Shown here in pieces: positions 17,904-27,463 of a DNA stretch of 64,000 nt (the stretch's first letter is position 1; each line of letters starts with the position of its first letter). Both the position numbers and the translations under genes were made by a program. Below the pieces are notes generated by a model that made no database searches, was not told the DNA's origin, and worked only from the letters and a program-made list of their open reading frames with translations. The DNA comes from an uncultured Eubacteriales bacterium (GTDB lineage: Bacteria > Bacillota > Clostridia > TANB77 > CAG-508), in contig CASEOS010000011.1 of NCBI GenBank assembly GCA_949289635.1, positions 36,664 to 100,663 on the forward strand. Direction: 5' to 3'.

Positions 17904-18125
17904 TTATTCAGTTTCAAAGTTTTCTTCTTTTTTTTCACCGTTTTCATCATTTAATAATATGGTTATTTTCTTTTCTGCATTTTCTAACATTTTGTTACAT
18001 TCTTTTGAAATTTTCATTCCCTCTTCAAATTTCACAACAGAATCATCTAAATTTAAATTTCCGTTTTCTAATTCGTTAATAATTTTTTCTAATTCTTGAA
18101 TTTGTTCTTCAAAATTTTTTTTCAT
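17904..18125 (-). CDS. xseB: Exodeoxyribonuclease VII small subunit
   Basis: A 73-aa partner of XseA in exonuclease VII. The sequence is a helical hairpin with the family pattern FEEQIQELEKIINELENGNL followed by LDDSVVKFEEGM. It is near the large subunit gene, separated by a frameshifted gene at 18222-18723. Confidence 0.93.
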   Translation of the reverse strand: MKKNFEEQIQELEKIINELENGNLNLDDSVVKFEEGMKISKECNKMLENAEKKITILLNDENGEKKEENFETE

Positions 18126-18221
18126 ATTTCATCTCATCCTATCTATTTTTTATTATAAGTAAAAATCCACTTTTGCCTTGATTTTATATAATTTTTTCTA
18201 TTCAACAAAGTTGATTTTCTT

Positions 18222-18723
18222 TTACTGTTGTGTAACTGTATTTGTAGATATGTCTACTGTATACCATATTAAAACTGCTGTTGTCTCTTCATCATTTACA
18301 GATACATGATATATGTTTCCTTCTTTATTGGCAATATTAAAAGTCACACCTTGGTCTGTTCCATATTGATTTTTTACAAGTTCTATTACTTTTTCTTCTT
18401 CAGTTTGTTCTGTATTGACTGTTTGTTGTTCCTCACTTCCTACATAATCACTATTGATTTCTTCTTCTGTTACACTTGGTTGTATAGTAGGTGTCACAGG
18501 TTCATTTACTACATTTTCCGTTTCTGTTTCTATTTCTGTGTTTACTTCATTTTCCTCTACTATATTTGTTTCTGTTATTTGATTCAAATCTATTTCATTA
18601 ATAATATTTTGATTTTTTCCGTGTATCTTCTTGTCTGTTATATAAGCTATAACAAGCCATCCCTATCATGATAATTAATAATATAATGGTAATTGTCATT
18701 AGTATTTTTTCTTTTTTTCTCAT
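18222..18723 (-). pseudogene. Membrane-anchored acidic protein, interrupted by a probable one-base insertion
   Basis: The ATG at 18723 (GGAG upstream) opens a lysine-rich start and a hydrophobic helix (ILMTITIILLIIMIG) but soon stops. Another frame carries on from WLVIAYITDKKIHGKN through an acidic Thr/Glu/Val-rich linker to a compact C-terminal domain (VIELVKNQYGTDQGVTFNIA ... VLIWYTVDISTNTVTQQ). Deleting one base in the GGG at 18661-18663 joins them into a protein of about 166 aa with one N-terminal TM helix. I do not recognise the domain. The position between xseA and xseB suggests a locally conserved gene, so a sequence error is possible. Confidence 0.6.
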
Positions 18724-18773
18724 TTATTTCATTCTCCTTATCTTATATTTTTGATGTTATTTATCTAATTTTA

Positions 18774-19967
18774 TTATATGATTTTTGCTTGTTTTTCTCC
18801 ATCTTTCAATCGAATTGAAATTTCATCTTCTGTTCTTAAATCTGTTATGCTTTTGACAATCATTCCGTCTTTCTCTATGATAGAATATCCTCTTGTCAAG
18901 GTTTTCAATGGGCTTAATGTATCTAATTTTGATACTAACTCAATATATTTATTTTTATTTTTTTCCTTTATTTTATTCATGACATTTTCTAATTGTTTTA
19001 TATAAGAATCAATTTTAATATAATTCTCTTGAATTCTTCTTGTTGGCTCTTTAAAAACAGAACTTGACATACATTTGTCATATCGCAATTTCATAATTTC
19101 TAGTTTTTTGGTTAATGCCATTTTTAATCGATTTTGATATGTATTGATTTTCTGTTTTACTTCATAGATATCTGGTACAGCCAATTCTGCCGCAGCTGAT
19201 GGTGTTGGCGCTCTTAAATCTGCCACAAAATCAGAGATTGAAAAATCAGTTTCATGTCCTACTGCTGATATAATTGGAATTTTTGATTCATAAATACTAT
19301 ATGCAACCACTTCCTCATTAAATGGCCATAAATCTTCTAGAGAGCCTCCACCTCTTGCTAAAATGATGACATCTGCTAATTGGTTTTGATTCATATAAGC
19401 AATACCTTCTGCAATTTTTTCTGCCGCTCCTTCTCCTTGAACAGGTACTGGTAAAAGTCTAATATACACATTTGGATTTCTTCTTGTAGATACATTAATA
19501 ATATCTCTAATGACAGAACCTGTTTGTGAAGTTAATACTCCAATCACTTTTGGCATCATTGGTATTTTTTGTTTATGCCTTTGATCAAATAGTCCTTTTT
19601 TTTCTAATTCTTCTTTTAATTTTTGATATTTGGTATATAAATCTCCTACTCCATCTTCTTCCATCACTTTTGCATAAATTTGGTAAATACCATCTCTTTC
19701 AAATACAGAAACAGAGCCTAATATATATACTTTCATACCATCTTTTGGTTCGAAATTTAATTTTTGTGCATATGATTTGAACATAATACATTTTATTAAA
19801 GAGTTTTCATCTTTTAATGTAAAATATAAATGTCCTGTATAGTGATGTTTGAAATTAGAAATTTCACCCTTTATTAAAATATTATTTAAATATTCATCAT
19901 CTGCAATTTTATTTTTTATATATTTATTTAAATCTGTTACACTAATTGCCATTTCTGCGTATTTCAT
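18774..19967 (-). CDS. xseA: Exodeoxyribonuclease VII large subunit
   Basis: The 397-aa catalytic subunit of ExoVII, which degrades single-stranded DNA from both ends. An N-terminal OB fold (ISVTDLNKYIKNKI ... GEISNFKHHYTGHLYFTLKD) is followed by the catalytic core (VIGVLTSQTGSVIRDI, ARGGGSLEDLWPFNEE, SAVGHETDFSISDFVAD, RAPTPSAAAEL). A long coiled coil and the C-terminal TLTRGYSIIEKDG segment complete it. Its upstream neighbour is nusB, an order common in clostridia. Confidence 0.96.
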   Translation of the reverse strand: MKYAEMAISVTDLNKYIKNKIADDEYLNNILIKGEISNFKHHYTGHLYFTLKDENSLIKCIMFKSYAQKLNFEPKDGMKVYILGSVSVFERDGIYQIYAKVMEEDGVGDLYTKYQKLKEELEKKGLFDQRHKQKIPMMPKVIGVLTSQTGSVIRDIINVSTRRNPNVYIRLLPVPVQGEGAAEKIAEGIAYMNQNQLADVIILARGGGSLEDLWPFNEEVVAYSIYESKIPIISAVGHETDFSISDFVADLRAPTPSAAAELAVPDIYEVKQKINTYQNRLKMALTKKLEIMKLRYDKCMSSSVFKEPTRRIQENYIKIDSYIKQLENVMNKIKEKNKNKYIELVSKLDTLSPLKTLTRGYSIIEKDGMIVKSITDLRTEDEISIRLKDGEKQAKII

Positions 19968-20019
19968 ATCATACTTCCTCTAATTTAAACTAGGGATATA
20001 TAAAATATCCCTGCCGCAT

Positions 20020-20421
20020 CTATTTGTTGACAATACTTGCCAATATTCCATTTACAAAGTTTTTTGATGAATCTTCTCCATATTTTTTAGCCAATTCCAC
20101 TGCTTCATTAATTACCACTTTAAATGGTATATCTTTATATTGAATTTCATAAATGGCTAGCTTTAATATAGATAAATCTATTTTAGAAATTCTGTCAATT
20201 TTCCAATCTGATTTCAAATTTTTCTCAATAAATCCTAAAATTTCTTCTCTATGTTCTTCAATTCCTAAAACTGCATCTTGTATATATTCTCTTGCATCTT
20301 TATTTTCTATATTTTCGCTTTCAAAATATAAATCAATTTGTTCTTTTAAGTTATCTTGTTTTTGTATTTCTAAACTATAAATTAATTTAAAAGCGCTCTC
20401 TCTAATTGCTGTTCTATTCAT
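20020..20421 (-). CDS. nusB: Transcription antitermination factor NusB
   Basis: A 133-aa all-helical RNA-binding protein needed for rRNA antitermination. Family motifs: [17 protein letters not shown] at the N-terminus and [27 protein letters not shown] at the C-terminus (shown here as its two halves [14 protein letters not shown] and [10 protein letters not shown]). The second Met (20421) is favoured because GAAGGG is 7 bases upstream of it. It is followed by xseA and preceded by the envelope-stress trio. Confidence 0.95.
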   Translation of the reverse strand: MNRTAIRESAFKLIYSLEIQKQDNLKEQIDLYFESENIENKDAREYIQDAVLGIEEHREEILGFIEKNLKSDWKIDRISKIDLSILKLAIYEIQYKDIPFKVVINEAVELAKKYGEDSSKNFVNGILASIVNK

Positions 20422-20433
20422 ATCCATTCCCTT

Positions 20434-20637
20434 CTACATTTTATCTATAAAACTTTTTAATTTTGTTTTTACTTCTTCTTTATTTCTTTGCACATAATTT
20501 CCAATAAATGCACCTAATGCAATGACAACAATTGCTAATATCAATTTATCTAATCCTGTTATTAATATTAAAATTGCTATTACTACACCAATAATAACTC
20601 CTTTAAATTGGTTCCAAAAATCTTTAAAATTATTCAT
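20434..20637 (-). CDS. DUF2273 small membrane protein
   Basis: A 67-aa protein with two closely spaced hydrophobic segments (GVIIGVVIAILILITG and LILAIVVIALGAFIGNY) and a basic amphipathic tail. This is the DUF2273 pattern, nearly always found between amaP/asp23 and nusB, as here. Function is unknown; it is probably part of the envelope-stress module. Confidence 0.88.
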   Translation of the reverse strand: MNNFKDFWNQFKGVIIGVVIAILILITGLDKLILAIVVIALGAFIGNYVQRNKEEVKTKLKSFIDKM

Positions 20638-20678
20638 GCTTTCACAACCTTTCTTAACTCAAACTGATACTTATTATT

Positions 20679-21230
20679 TTATGCCTCTTGTGGTTTGTCT
20701 GCAACTTTCTTAACCGTTATATTAACTTCATTAACTTCTAAATCTGTTGCCTTTTTAATTTTATCTTTTATACTTGTTTGTAATTTTGCAGATAAATCTT
20801 TTATAACTGCTTCTGAACTAACTACTAAATTGGCATATACTTTTACATTATTTTCTTTATCTAACTCTACTCTTGTTGTCACATCTTCTGTGCTTTCAAA
20901 TCCTTTTGCTACTGAATTTACTAAATTTTCAATTGTTTCTTTCGAAATCATCAACTTACCACTTTCATTTTCCAATAAAACGCCTTGTCTTTCTTTGATT
21001 TGTTCTTTTGAAGTTGCGTCAAAGAATATGCATTTAATAGAAAGTAAAATAAATACAACACTAACTCCTAATATAACCTTACTCCATACATCACTTGCAA
21101 GTGCACCATTTACGATTCCACCAACAAGTTCTGCATCTAACCATCCAAATACTAATAAACATGCTATAATGGCAATTATTAGCATAACATATGAATATAT
21201 AATTAATGTAATTTTTTCTAAAATTTTCAT
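20679..21230 (-). CDS. amaP: Alkaline shock response membrane anchor protein AmaP
   Basis: A 183-aa protein with two N-terminal transmembrane helices (about 6-28 and 50-68) followed by a cytosolic Asp23-like domain (VTTRVELDKENNVKVYANLV ... VNEVNITVKKVADKPQ). AmaP tethers Asp23 to the membrane. Direct neighbours DUF2273 and asp23 complete the module. Confidence 0.9.
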   Translation of the reverse strand: MKILEKITLIIYSYVMLIIAIIACLLVFGWLDAELVGGIVNGALASDVWSKVILGVSVVFILLSIKCIFFDATSKEQIKERQGVLLENESGKLMISKETIENLVNSVAKGFESTEDVTTRVELDKENNVKVYANLVVSSEAVIKDLSAKLQTSIKDKIKKATDLEVNEVNITVKKVADKPQEA

Positions 21231-21324
21231 TTCATCTCTTCTCCTTTATTTTATATAATTTTTATTTACTATTTTTATTATTGTTTTTATTTATTCTTTT
21301 ATAAATCTTATCTGTTTACCGTTT

Positions 21325-21786
21325 TTATTCTTCATCAGATTTATTTTCTTCTTCTACTTGTGGTTCCTCTTCTTTTTCATTCATAACAGCATCTGTATTA
21401 ACACCTTGAACATGTACATTGACTTCTTCTACTTTTAATCCTGTCATATTTTCTACTGATTTCTTTACCCTATTTTGAATTTCAAAAGCAACATCTGGTA
21501 TTCTTGAACCATATTCTACAATAATGTTTACATCTATTTTGGCTATATCTCCCTCAATATCTACTTTAATTCCTTTTGCTAAATTTTTCTTTCCACTTAA
21601 TACTTCTGTAATTCCTCCTGCAAAGCCTCCAGACATTCCTGATACACCTTGTACTTCTGAAACAGCAACACCTGCTATAACGGCTACAACATCACTTGAT
21701 ATTTGAATACCTTCATTTTCTGTTTTTATTTCTTCATCTAATTCTACAACTTCCCCATTTTCTACATTTTTGTTTTCTTCTTCCAT
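21325..21786 (-). CDS. asp23: Asp23/Gls24 family envelope stress protein
   Basis: A 153-aa cytosolic protein of the Asp23 family. The core (ISSDVVAVIAGVAVSEVQGV, GITEVLSGKKNLAKGI, VNIIVEYGSRIPDVAFEIQN, VEEVNVHVQGV) is intact and flanked by acidic, low-complexity ends. Asp23 proteins form a membrane-proximal layer through AmaP. The second Met (21786) fits the AAGGAGG spacing better than the first. Confidence 0.92.
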   Translation of the reverse strand: MEEENKNVENGEVVELDEEIKTENEGIQISSDVVAVIAGVAVSEVQGVSGMSGGFAGGITEVLSGKKNLAKGIKVDIEGDIAKIDVNIIVEYGSRIPDVAFEIQNRVKKSVENMTGLKVEEVNVHVQGVNTDAVMNEKEEEPQVEEENKSDEE

Positions 21787-21956
21787 ATCCATTCCTCCTT
21801 GTTCTATCTTTTATACGAACAAATTCGCTTTTTGAAAAATCTTTATGCCTTATCTAATTTTCCAAAAAGAAAAAGATATACTTATTTTTCCATATAAGTA
21901 TATCAATTTTTTCTTAAATTTACAACCATTTTCACAATATTTACACTTTTTTAAGA

Positions 21957-22072
21957 AAAAGTTGCCAAAGGGGACGTGCCATTTTGGCAACTTTTATTTT
22001 TATTAAAAAAATTATAGCTTTATTTTACAGCTAAAAGGTTGCCAAAATGGCACGTCCCCTTTGGCAACTTTT
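21957..22072. repeat. Paired GGGGACGT palindrome (foldback element) at the fmt stop
   Basis: Two perfect 35-bp inverted arms (21957-21991 and 22038-22072) around a 46-bp AT-rich centre. Each arm is itself a hairpin, TTGCCAAA-ggggacgtgccatt-TTGGCAA. The right arm overlaps the fmt stop codon (22071-22073). It may terminate fmt transcription as a by-product. It occupies the last part of the 284-bp gap between asp23 and fmt; the rest of the gap holds AT-rich sequence with a small IR (TATACTTAT/ATAAGTATA near 21875-21903). Confidence 0.9.
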
Positions 22073-23027
22073 ATTCAAAAACATCAAATTCTTGTATAGG
22101 ATTTCCTCTTAAATAATCTTGTATTGTCATCCTTTTGGCATTTTCACCTTGTATTTCTAAAACTTTTAAAATACCTTCTTTACATTTTATAAATATACCA
22201 TCTTTAGGATCTGATACAATCACTGTACCATTTGTTAAAAATCCTAAATTTTCTGCATATATTTCATCTTCTCCTGCGACTTTTACTTTCCAGAACTTTA
22301 TCTTTTTTCCATTTAAAAATGTATAGGCTCCCATGATAGAGTTTAGCCCTCTAACTAAATTTTTAATTTCTTCAGCTGTTTTATAATCCCAATCAATTTT
22401 TGCCATATCTTTTGATAACATTGGTGCAACTGTAAAATCTTCTCCTTGTTTTTCTCTTGGTGCAATCCCTTTTTCAATTTGTTTTAATGTTTCTACTAAT
22501 AGCTCTCCACCAATGACCTTTAATCTATCCCATAGTTCTCCTGTTGTTTCTTCTTCACCAATTTGCACTTCTTGTTTTAAAATCATATCTCCTGTATCCA
22601 TTCCAACATCCATATACATAGTTGTAACACCGGTTGTTTTGTCTCCATTTAATACTGCCCATTGAACTGGTGCTGCTCCTCTATATTGAGGTAATAATGA
22701 TGCATGAACATTAATACAACCATATGGTGGAATATCTAATATTTCTTTTGGTAAGATTTTCCCATAAGCTACTACGCAAATCACATCAGGTTGTAATGCT
22801 TTTAACACATTTATAAATTCTTCATTCTCTTTTACTTTTTCTGGTTGATAAATGGTTAAATTCTTTTCCATCGCAAATTCTTTGACAGGACTTGGAATCA
22901 TTTTCATTCCTCGCCCCTTTGGTTTGTCTGGATTTGTTACCACACCAATAATTTCATAACCTGCTTCATAGATTGCTTTTAGGCTTTCTTCTGCAAAGTC
23001 TGGTGTTCCCATAAATACAACTTTCAT
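22071..23027 (-). CDS. fmt: Methionyl-tRNA formyltransferase
   Basis: A 318-aa enzyme that formylates initiator Met-tRNA using 10-formyl-THF. MGTPDFAEESLKAI opens the N-terminal domain; the catalytic region is INVHASLLPQYRGAAPVQWA with the Asp in MDVGMDTGDMI. The C-terminal OB-like domain ends EVDVFE-like (IQEFDVFE). It forms a unit with def and priA on the minus strand, the usual clostridial arrangement priA-def-fmt. Confidence 0.97.
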   Translation of the reverse strand: MKVVFMGTPDFAEESLKAIYEAGYEIIGVVTNPDKPKGRGMKMIPSPVKEFAMEKNLTIYQPEKVKENEEFINVLKALQPDVICVVAYGKILPKEILDIPPYGCINVHASLLPQYRGAAPVQWAVLNGDKTTGVTTMYMDVGMDTGDMILKQEVQIGEEETTGELWDRLKVIGGELLVETLKQIEKGIAPREKQGEDFTVAPMLSKDMAKIDWDYKTAEEIKNLVRGLNSIMGAYTFLNGKKIKFWKVKVAGEDEIYAENLGFLTNGTVIVSDPKDGIFIKCKEGILKVLEIQGENAKRMTIQDYLRGNPIQEFDVFE

Positions 23028-23038
23028 ACTTTTCTCCT

Positions 23039-23527
23039 TTATCCTTTTTCTGGTTCAATATATTCTAATGTTCCTGGAATAATTTTATCAATAAATAATT
23101 CTCCTTCTAAGTGGTCAAGTTCATGTGAAATCGCTTGTGCTAATAATTCTTTTGCCTTTACTCTCATTCGTTTTCCATCTCTATCTGTATATTCTGCTAC
23201 CACTTCTGCTGGTCTGATGACTTTTGCAAATTCATTTGGAAAACTTAAACAACCTTCATCCACTTCTTGTTCTCCTTTTGTTTTAATGATTATTGGATTA
23301 ATTAATACGATTAGACCATGGTCATCATATAAATCAATCACCACGATTCTTTTCAATACGCCTACTTGAACAGCAGCTAGTCCCACTCCATTATATTTAT
23401 GCATGGTTTCTATCATATCATCAATCAAAGATTGTATTTTCTCACTTACAATATCTTCTTCTGGAACTTCTCTTGATTTTTTCTTTAAAATGTCATCTCC
23501 TTGATATCTTAGATTTCTAATTGCCAT
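23039..23527 (-). CDS. def: Peptide deformylase
   Basis: A 162-aa metal enzyme that removes the formyl group from nascent proteins. All three motifs are intact: GVGLAAVQVG, EGCLSFP (metal Cys) and HELDHLEG (two metal His, catalytic Glu). Its ATG follows AAAGGTGG; fmt starts 11 bp downstream. Confidence 0.97.
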   Translation of the reverse strand: MAIRNLRYQGDDILKKKSREVPEEDIVSEKIQSLIDDMIETMHKYNGVGLAAVQVGVLKRIVVIDLYDDHGLIVLINPIIIKTKGEQEVDEGCLSFPNEFAKVIRPAEVVAEYTDRDGKRMRVKAKELLAQAISHELDHLEGELFIDKIIPGTLEYIEPEKG

Positions 23528-23592
23528 TATATTTTTCCACCTTTCCTGTTATTCATTTTTTATCTATTTTTTATATTCTATAACAACTCAAG

Positions 23593-23625
23593 TGATGATT
23601 TTTTGCTCCGTCCCCAAAATCATCA
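23593..23625. repeat. Solo GGGGACGG palindrome abutting the priA stop
   Basis: TGATGATTTT-ggggacggagc-aaaaaATCATCA on the minus strand: inverted arms around a GGGGACGG core. The unit ends at the base next to the priA stop codon (23626-23628). Confidence 0.7.
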
Positions 23626-25878
23626 TTAGCTCATATTGTTTGGATTAATATCAATTGCAATTCTTGTATCTTTTATATTTTCTTGATATATCTCTTTTAA
23701 ACAAACATTTAAAATTTCGTTTGCTTCTTCTGTCATCTTTCCTTTTATGATAATTCTCCATCTGTATCGATTTTGAATTTTATCAATTGGACAAGGCATT
23801 GGTCTTAAAACCTTAAATTCTTCTTTATTTAATCTTTTTTCTAAATACTGATATATTTTACTAGATACATTTTTTATTTCTGCCTCTTGATAACTATTTA
23901 ATCCAATCAATATTATATCGCAAAATGGTGGATATTTCAACTGTTCTCTAAGTGCAATTTCTGTTTCATAAAATAAGTCATAATTTTGTTTTTGTGCACA
24001 AATAATACTAAAATTATCTGGATTATATGTTTGGATAACCACTTTTCCTGGTAGATTTTCCCTTCCTGCTCTTCCTGCGACTTGTGTTAAAATTTGGAAG
24101 GTTCTTTCATTTGCCCTGTAATCATCAATATTTAAAGAGCTATCTGCTGCAATAACACCTACCAAGGTTACATTTGGAAAATGATGTCCTTTCACTACCA
24201 TTTGTGTTCCAATTAAAATATCAATATTTTCATTTTTAAATGTATTTAGAATGTGTTCATGTGAATTTTTTTTGGTTACTGTATCAATGTCCATTCGAAT
24301 GGTAGATGCTTCTGGAAATTGTTTATGAATTTCTTGTTCTAATTTTTGTGTTCCTGTTCCAAAATATCGTATCTTATCACTATGACATTCTGGACAAATG
24401 GTCACGACATTTTCTTCATGTCCACAATAATGACATTTTAATTTTCTTTCATAACTGTGATAAGTCATACTAATATTACAGTTTGGACATTTTACTGTAT
24501 ACCCACAATTTCTACACATGATAAAGGTTGAATATCCTCTTCTATTTAAAAATAAAATGGTTTGTCTTTTCTGTTTCAAGTTTTCTTCAATACTATTATA
24601 TAATTCCATACTAAGCATTGAACGATTTCCATTTGCCAATTCTTGTTTCAAATCAATAATTTCTACTTTTGGAAGTAAAGATTGATTCGCTCTTTTGGTA
24701 AGTGTTAATAATTTGATTTTTGTATTTCCAAATTCATCTTCATTTGTCGCGTTATAGAAAGTTGTCATATCTGGTGTAGCACTTCCTAATACCAATGGTG
24801 CTTGATTTTCTTTTGCTAAAACTTTGGCAATTTCTTTGGCATGATATCTTGGATTGGTTTCTGATTTATATGAACTATCATGTTCTTCATCTATTATAAT
24901 GATTCCAATGTTTTCAATTGGTGCAAATATAGCAGACCTTGCTCCTATAACAATTCTTGCCTTTTTCTCTCGAATTCTTTCCCATTCATCATGTCTTTCA
25001 CCAATGGATAATTTACTATGTAAAATAGCAATCTCTTCTTTTCCAAATCGTGAAATAAATCTATCTAACATCTGTGGCGTTAGAGATATTTCTGGAACTA
25101 ATACAATCGCATTTTTACCAATTGTCAATACTTTTTCAATTAATTGTAAATATACTTCTGTTTTTCCTGAACCTGTAACACCATATAGCAAAAATTGTTT
25201 ATATTCTTCTTTGTCTATTGTTTCTTCTACACTTTTATAAGCAATCTCTTGTTCCTCTGTTAATTTTAGCTTATCTGTTTTTTCACAATCTCTCCCCAAT
25301 AGTGGATTTCTTTCTACCTTTTTTTCTACAATTTCTAAATAGCCGTTCTTAACTAAAGTGTTCACAATTCCTCTTGCACAATCTGTAAACATTTCAATTT
25401 CTGGTACAGTTGCTCCTTCATTGTCTTTTATAAAGCTTAATACTCTTTTTTGTTTTTCTGATTTTAATTTTCCTATTTCAATTTCAAATTCAATCTCTTC
25501 TCTATCTTTCTTTAAATACACACAATTAATTGTTTTATCTTGGATTCTTTTTTCTTTATTCTTATTTCTGGTTCCTGGTGTTAGCATTAATTTGATACAG
25601 TCAGATACATTACAAAAATATCTCTTTGCCATCCATTTCGCTAGTGCAATTTGTTTATTGCTCAAATTTTCTTCTAATTTTGCAATATCTTTTACTTCAA
25701 AAGTAGATGTTTCTTTTATTCCCACTACAAATGCTTCTGTTAGTTTTCCACCATTACCAAAAGGAACTAATACTTTACTTCCTACTAATATTAGTTCTTC
25801 TAATTCCTTTGGTATGTTATAATCAAAGGTTCTATTTAATTTTTTTGCTCCTCTATTGATAATGACTTCTGCTACCAT
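23626..25878 (-). CDS. priA: Primosomal protein N' (replication restart helicase)
   Basis: A 750-aa SF2 helicase that reloads the replisome at collapsed forks. Walker A is GVTGSGKTEVY (about residue 231), Walker B is IIDEEHDSS, and SATPDMTTFY and QVAGRAGR are the later helicase motifs. The zinc-binding domain has the four cysteine pairs (CRNCGYTVKCPNC, CHYCG, CPECHSDK). The N-terminal DNA-binding domain opens with NRGAKKLNRTFDYNIP. Length is normal. Confidence 0.97.
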   Translation of the reverse strand: MVAEVIINRGAKKLNRTFDYNIPKELEELILVGSKVLVPFGNGGKLTEAFVVGIKETSTFEVKDIAKLEENLSNKQIALAKWMAKRYFCNVSDCIKLMLTPGTRNKNKEKRIQDKTINCVYLKKDREEIEFEIEIGKLKSEKQKRVLSFIKDNEGATVPEIEMFTDCARGIVNTLVKNGYLEIVEKKVERNPLLGRDCEKTDKLKLTEEQEIAYKSVEETIDKEEYKQFLLYGVTGSGKTEVYLQLIEKVLTIGKNAIVLVPEISLTPQMLDRFISRFGKEEIAILHSKLSIGERHDEWERIREKKARIVIGARSAIFAPIENIGIIIIDEEHDSSYKSETNPRYHAKEIAKVLAKENQAPLVLGSATPDMTTFYNATNEDEFGNTKIKLLTLTKRANQSLLPKVEIIDLKQELANGNRSMLSMELYNSIEENLKQKRQTILFLNRRGYSTFIMCRNCGYTVKCPNCNISMTYHSYERKLKCHYCGHEENVVTICPECHSDKIRYFGTGTQKLEQEIHKQFPEASTIRMDIDTVTKKNSHEHILNTFKNENIDILIGTQMVVKGHHFPNVTLVGVIAADSSLNIDDYRANERTFQILTQVAGRAGRENLPGKVVIQTYNPDNFSIICAQKQNYDLFYETEIALREQLKYPPFCDIILIGLNSYQEAEIKNVSSKIYQYLEKRLNKEEFKVLRPMPCPIDKIQNRYRWRIIIKGKMTEEANEILNVCLKEIYQENIKDTRIAIDINPNNMS

Positions 25879-25959
25879 TTCTTTCTCCTTTTCTTGACTT
25901 TAAGTATATCAAAATTTCCTTTTTTTAACAAGGAAAAGTGATAATTTAATATAAACAAA

Positions 25960-26012
25960 AAGTGTACTCAATAAAAAGATTCACTTTTGTGTTTGTTTTA
26001 TTGAATACACTT
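25960..26012 (-). terminator. Terminator downstream of the 26043 gene
   Basis: 17-bp arms 25960-25976 and 25996-26012 (16 of 17 pairs), T-rich on the minus-strand exit. Confidence 0.65.
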
Positions 26013-26042
26013 ATATTTTTTCTTTTTACTAATTTTTTATTT

Positions 26043-27322
26043 CTAATAAATACAGTTTCTAAAACCAATCTCTGATTGTTTATCACCACTATCTTCCCAT
26101 GAATTCCATGATGCTGCCATATATGTACCATCCATTCTAAATACTCCTCCTCTTATGACTGAATATAAAAATGATCCAGGACTTCCTGCTTGAAAGTTTC
26201 CTAATGTATAACAAAATGTATTCCCTGTAAAATCATAGATATTTAATACTCTATTTTCTTCTGATGCCCCTGTAGTAATTATAGCCCTTTGCCCATTTTT
26301 CTTTATTGCATTTTCAACTGCCTCAGAATTTGTATTAAAGTCTATCCATGTATTTCCTTCATCTACTGAATATTTTCCTCTAATCAATTGCATATCGTGT
26401 TCTGAATAATTTCCCCATTTTTCACTATTTTCAGCAATATCTGCTACTGTCAACTCATCACTTTTTACTTCTAAAAATTTACATGCTAAATTATATTGGA
26501 TATCATACATTAGGCTACTTATCCTATCCCCTAAACTATATGTTTCACAAATATTTTCTGCCTCTTCGACTGTGACCCAATTATATGGATACATATCAAT
26601 TCTTACAGCTGATTGTGTTGCACTACTACTTTCTGTTCTTGGTTCAAGACTTCCCATTTCATATCTTCCAATATAAAAACCACCATTTTCTTTAATACTA
26701 TTTAACATCTTCATATAGTTATTATTATATTCTTCCTCTGTCATTCCACAACCTTCATACCATACATCTGAGTTGTCCATTCCCCAATCCCAGGTATCTT
26801 TATAATCAATGGAATATGTGTTCAATACATTATATAATTCCTCTTTTGTATTTGCATCTTTTGTAATACTTTTAGGTACCTCTATCCACACATATTCATT
26901 TCCATTTTCATCTGCAATTACTAATCCTGTATCTAAATCTCCTTCTACATATCTGCAGTTGTCATCTGGATAGTATGGAGTTGTTTCTTCTGTACTTGGT
27001 AATGGCATATTGATAAAAACAATATCTCTACTTCCAATAGTAACATATCCATTTTCTTCTATTTGTATTCTTTCTTCTGATGTAATCAATCCCTCTCCTT
27101 CTAAATCATCTAATAACTCTTCTAATGATTGTGCTGTATTTTGGTCTGTATAATCATCTGTTTTTTGTTCTGTTTTCCATAAATCTTTTCTTTCTTCAAC
27201 CGATGCTGCTCTTGTTTCTACATTTGCCTGACTTGCTCTCGTTAAAATCCCGTTTTCACCTGTTAATGTCGCAATCGTTACACCAGCTAAAATTAATAAT
27301 ACAATTTTTTGTATATTATCAT
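26043..27322 (-). pseudogene. Pilin-leader SUMF1-like protein, 5'-truncated or frameshifted paralogue
   Basis: Paralogue of the adjacent 27464-28777 gene. In frame from 27305 it reads IVLLILAGVTIATLTGENGI, the second half of a type IV pilin-like leader helix, then a linker and a SUMF1/C-type-lectin-like domain (YVWIEVPKSI, GGFYIGRYEMG, VIRGGVFRMDG, ending EIGFRNCIY). The first part of the leader (KKGITLIALVIT in the neighbour) is missing: upstream similarity stops abruptly and no in-frame ATG exists. An ATG at 27320-27322 would join only if the A-run at 27305-27310 had one more A. From 27089 down, about 348 codons are intact, so the domain may still be expressible from a TTG. Unlike the neighbour, its C-terminus is AT-rich and shows no variable-region signature. 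Confidence 0.6.
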
Positions 27323-27326
27323 ACCA

Positions 27327-27372
27327 AAAAACTGAGGAAGTCAGGACTTTCAGCCTTTAGCTTCCTCAGTTT
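27327..27372 (-). terminator. Terminator downstream of the pilin/lectin-like gene
   Basis: 12-bp perfect stem AAACTGAGGAAG/CTTCCTCAGTTT with a 20-base loop; minus-strand exit continues in T residues. A second small hairpin (GTAATTGC/GCAATTAC) and an IR TTAAAAT/ATTTTAA lie between it and the stop codon. Confidence 0.75.
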
Positions 27373-27463
27373 CGCCATCTACATTTTTTAAATGTAATTG
27401 CGAGTTGCAATTACTACTTTAAAATTGATTTATTGATTGATTTTAACTTGTCGCTTTTAGCGT

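Noticed and set aside
26043..26160. C-terminus of the 26043 paralogue as a second DGR variable region
   Set aside because: Codons are AT-rich and end mostly in A or T with no NNC/NNT block, unlike the neighbouring gene.
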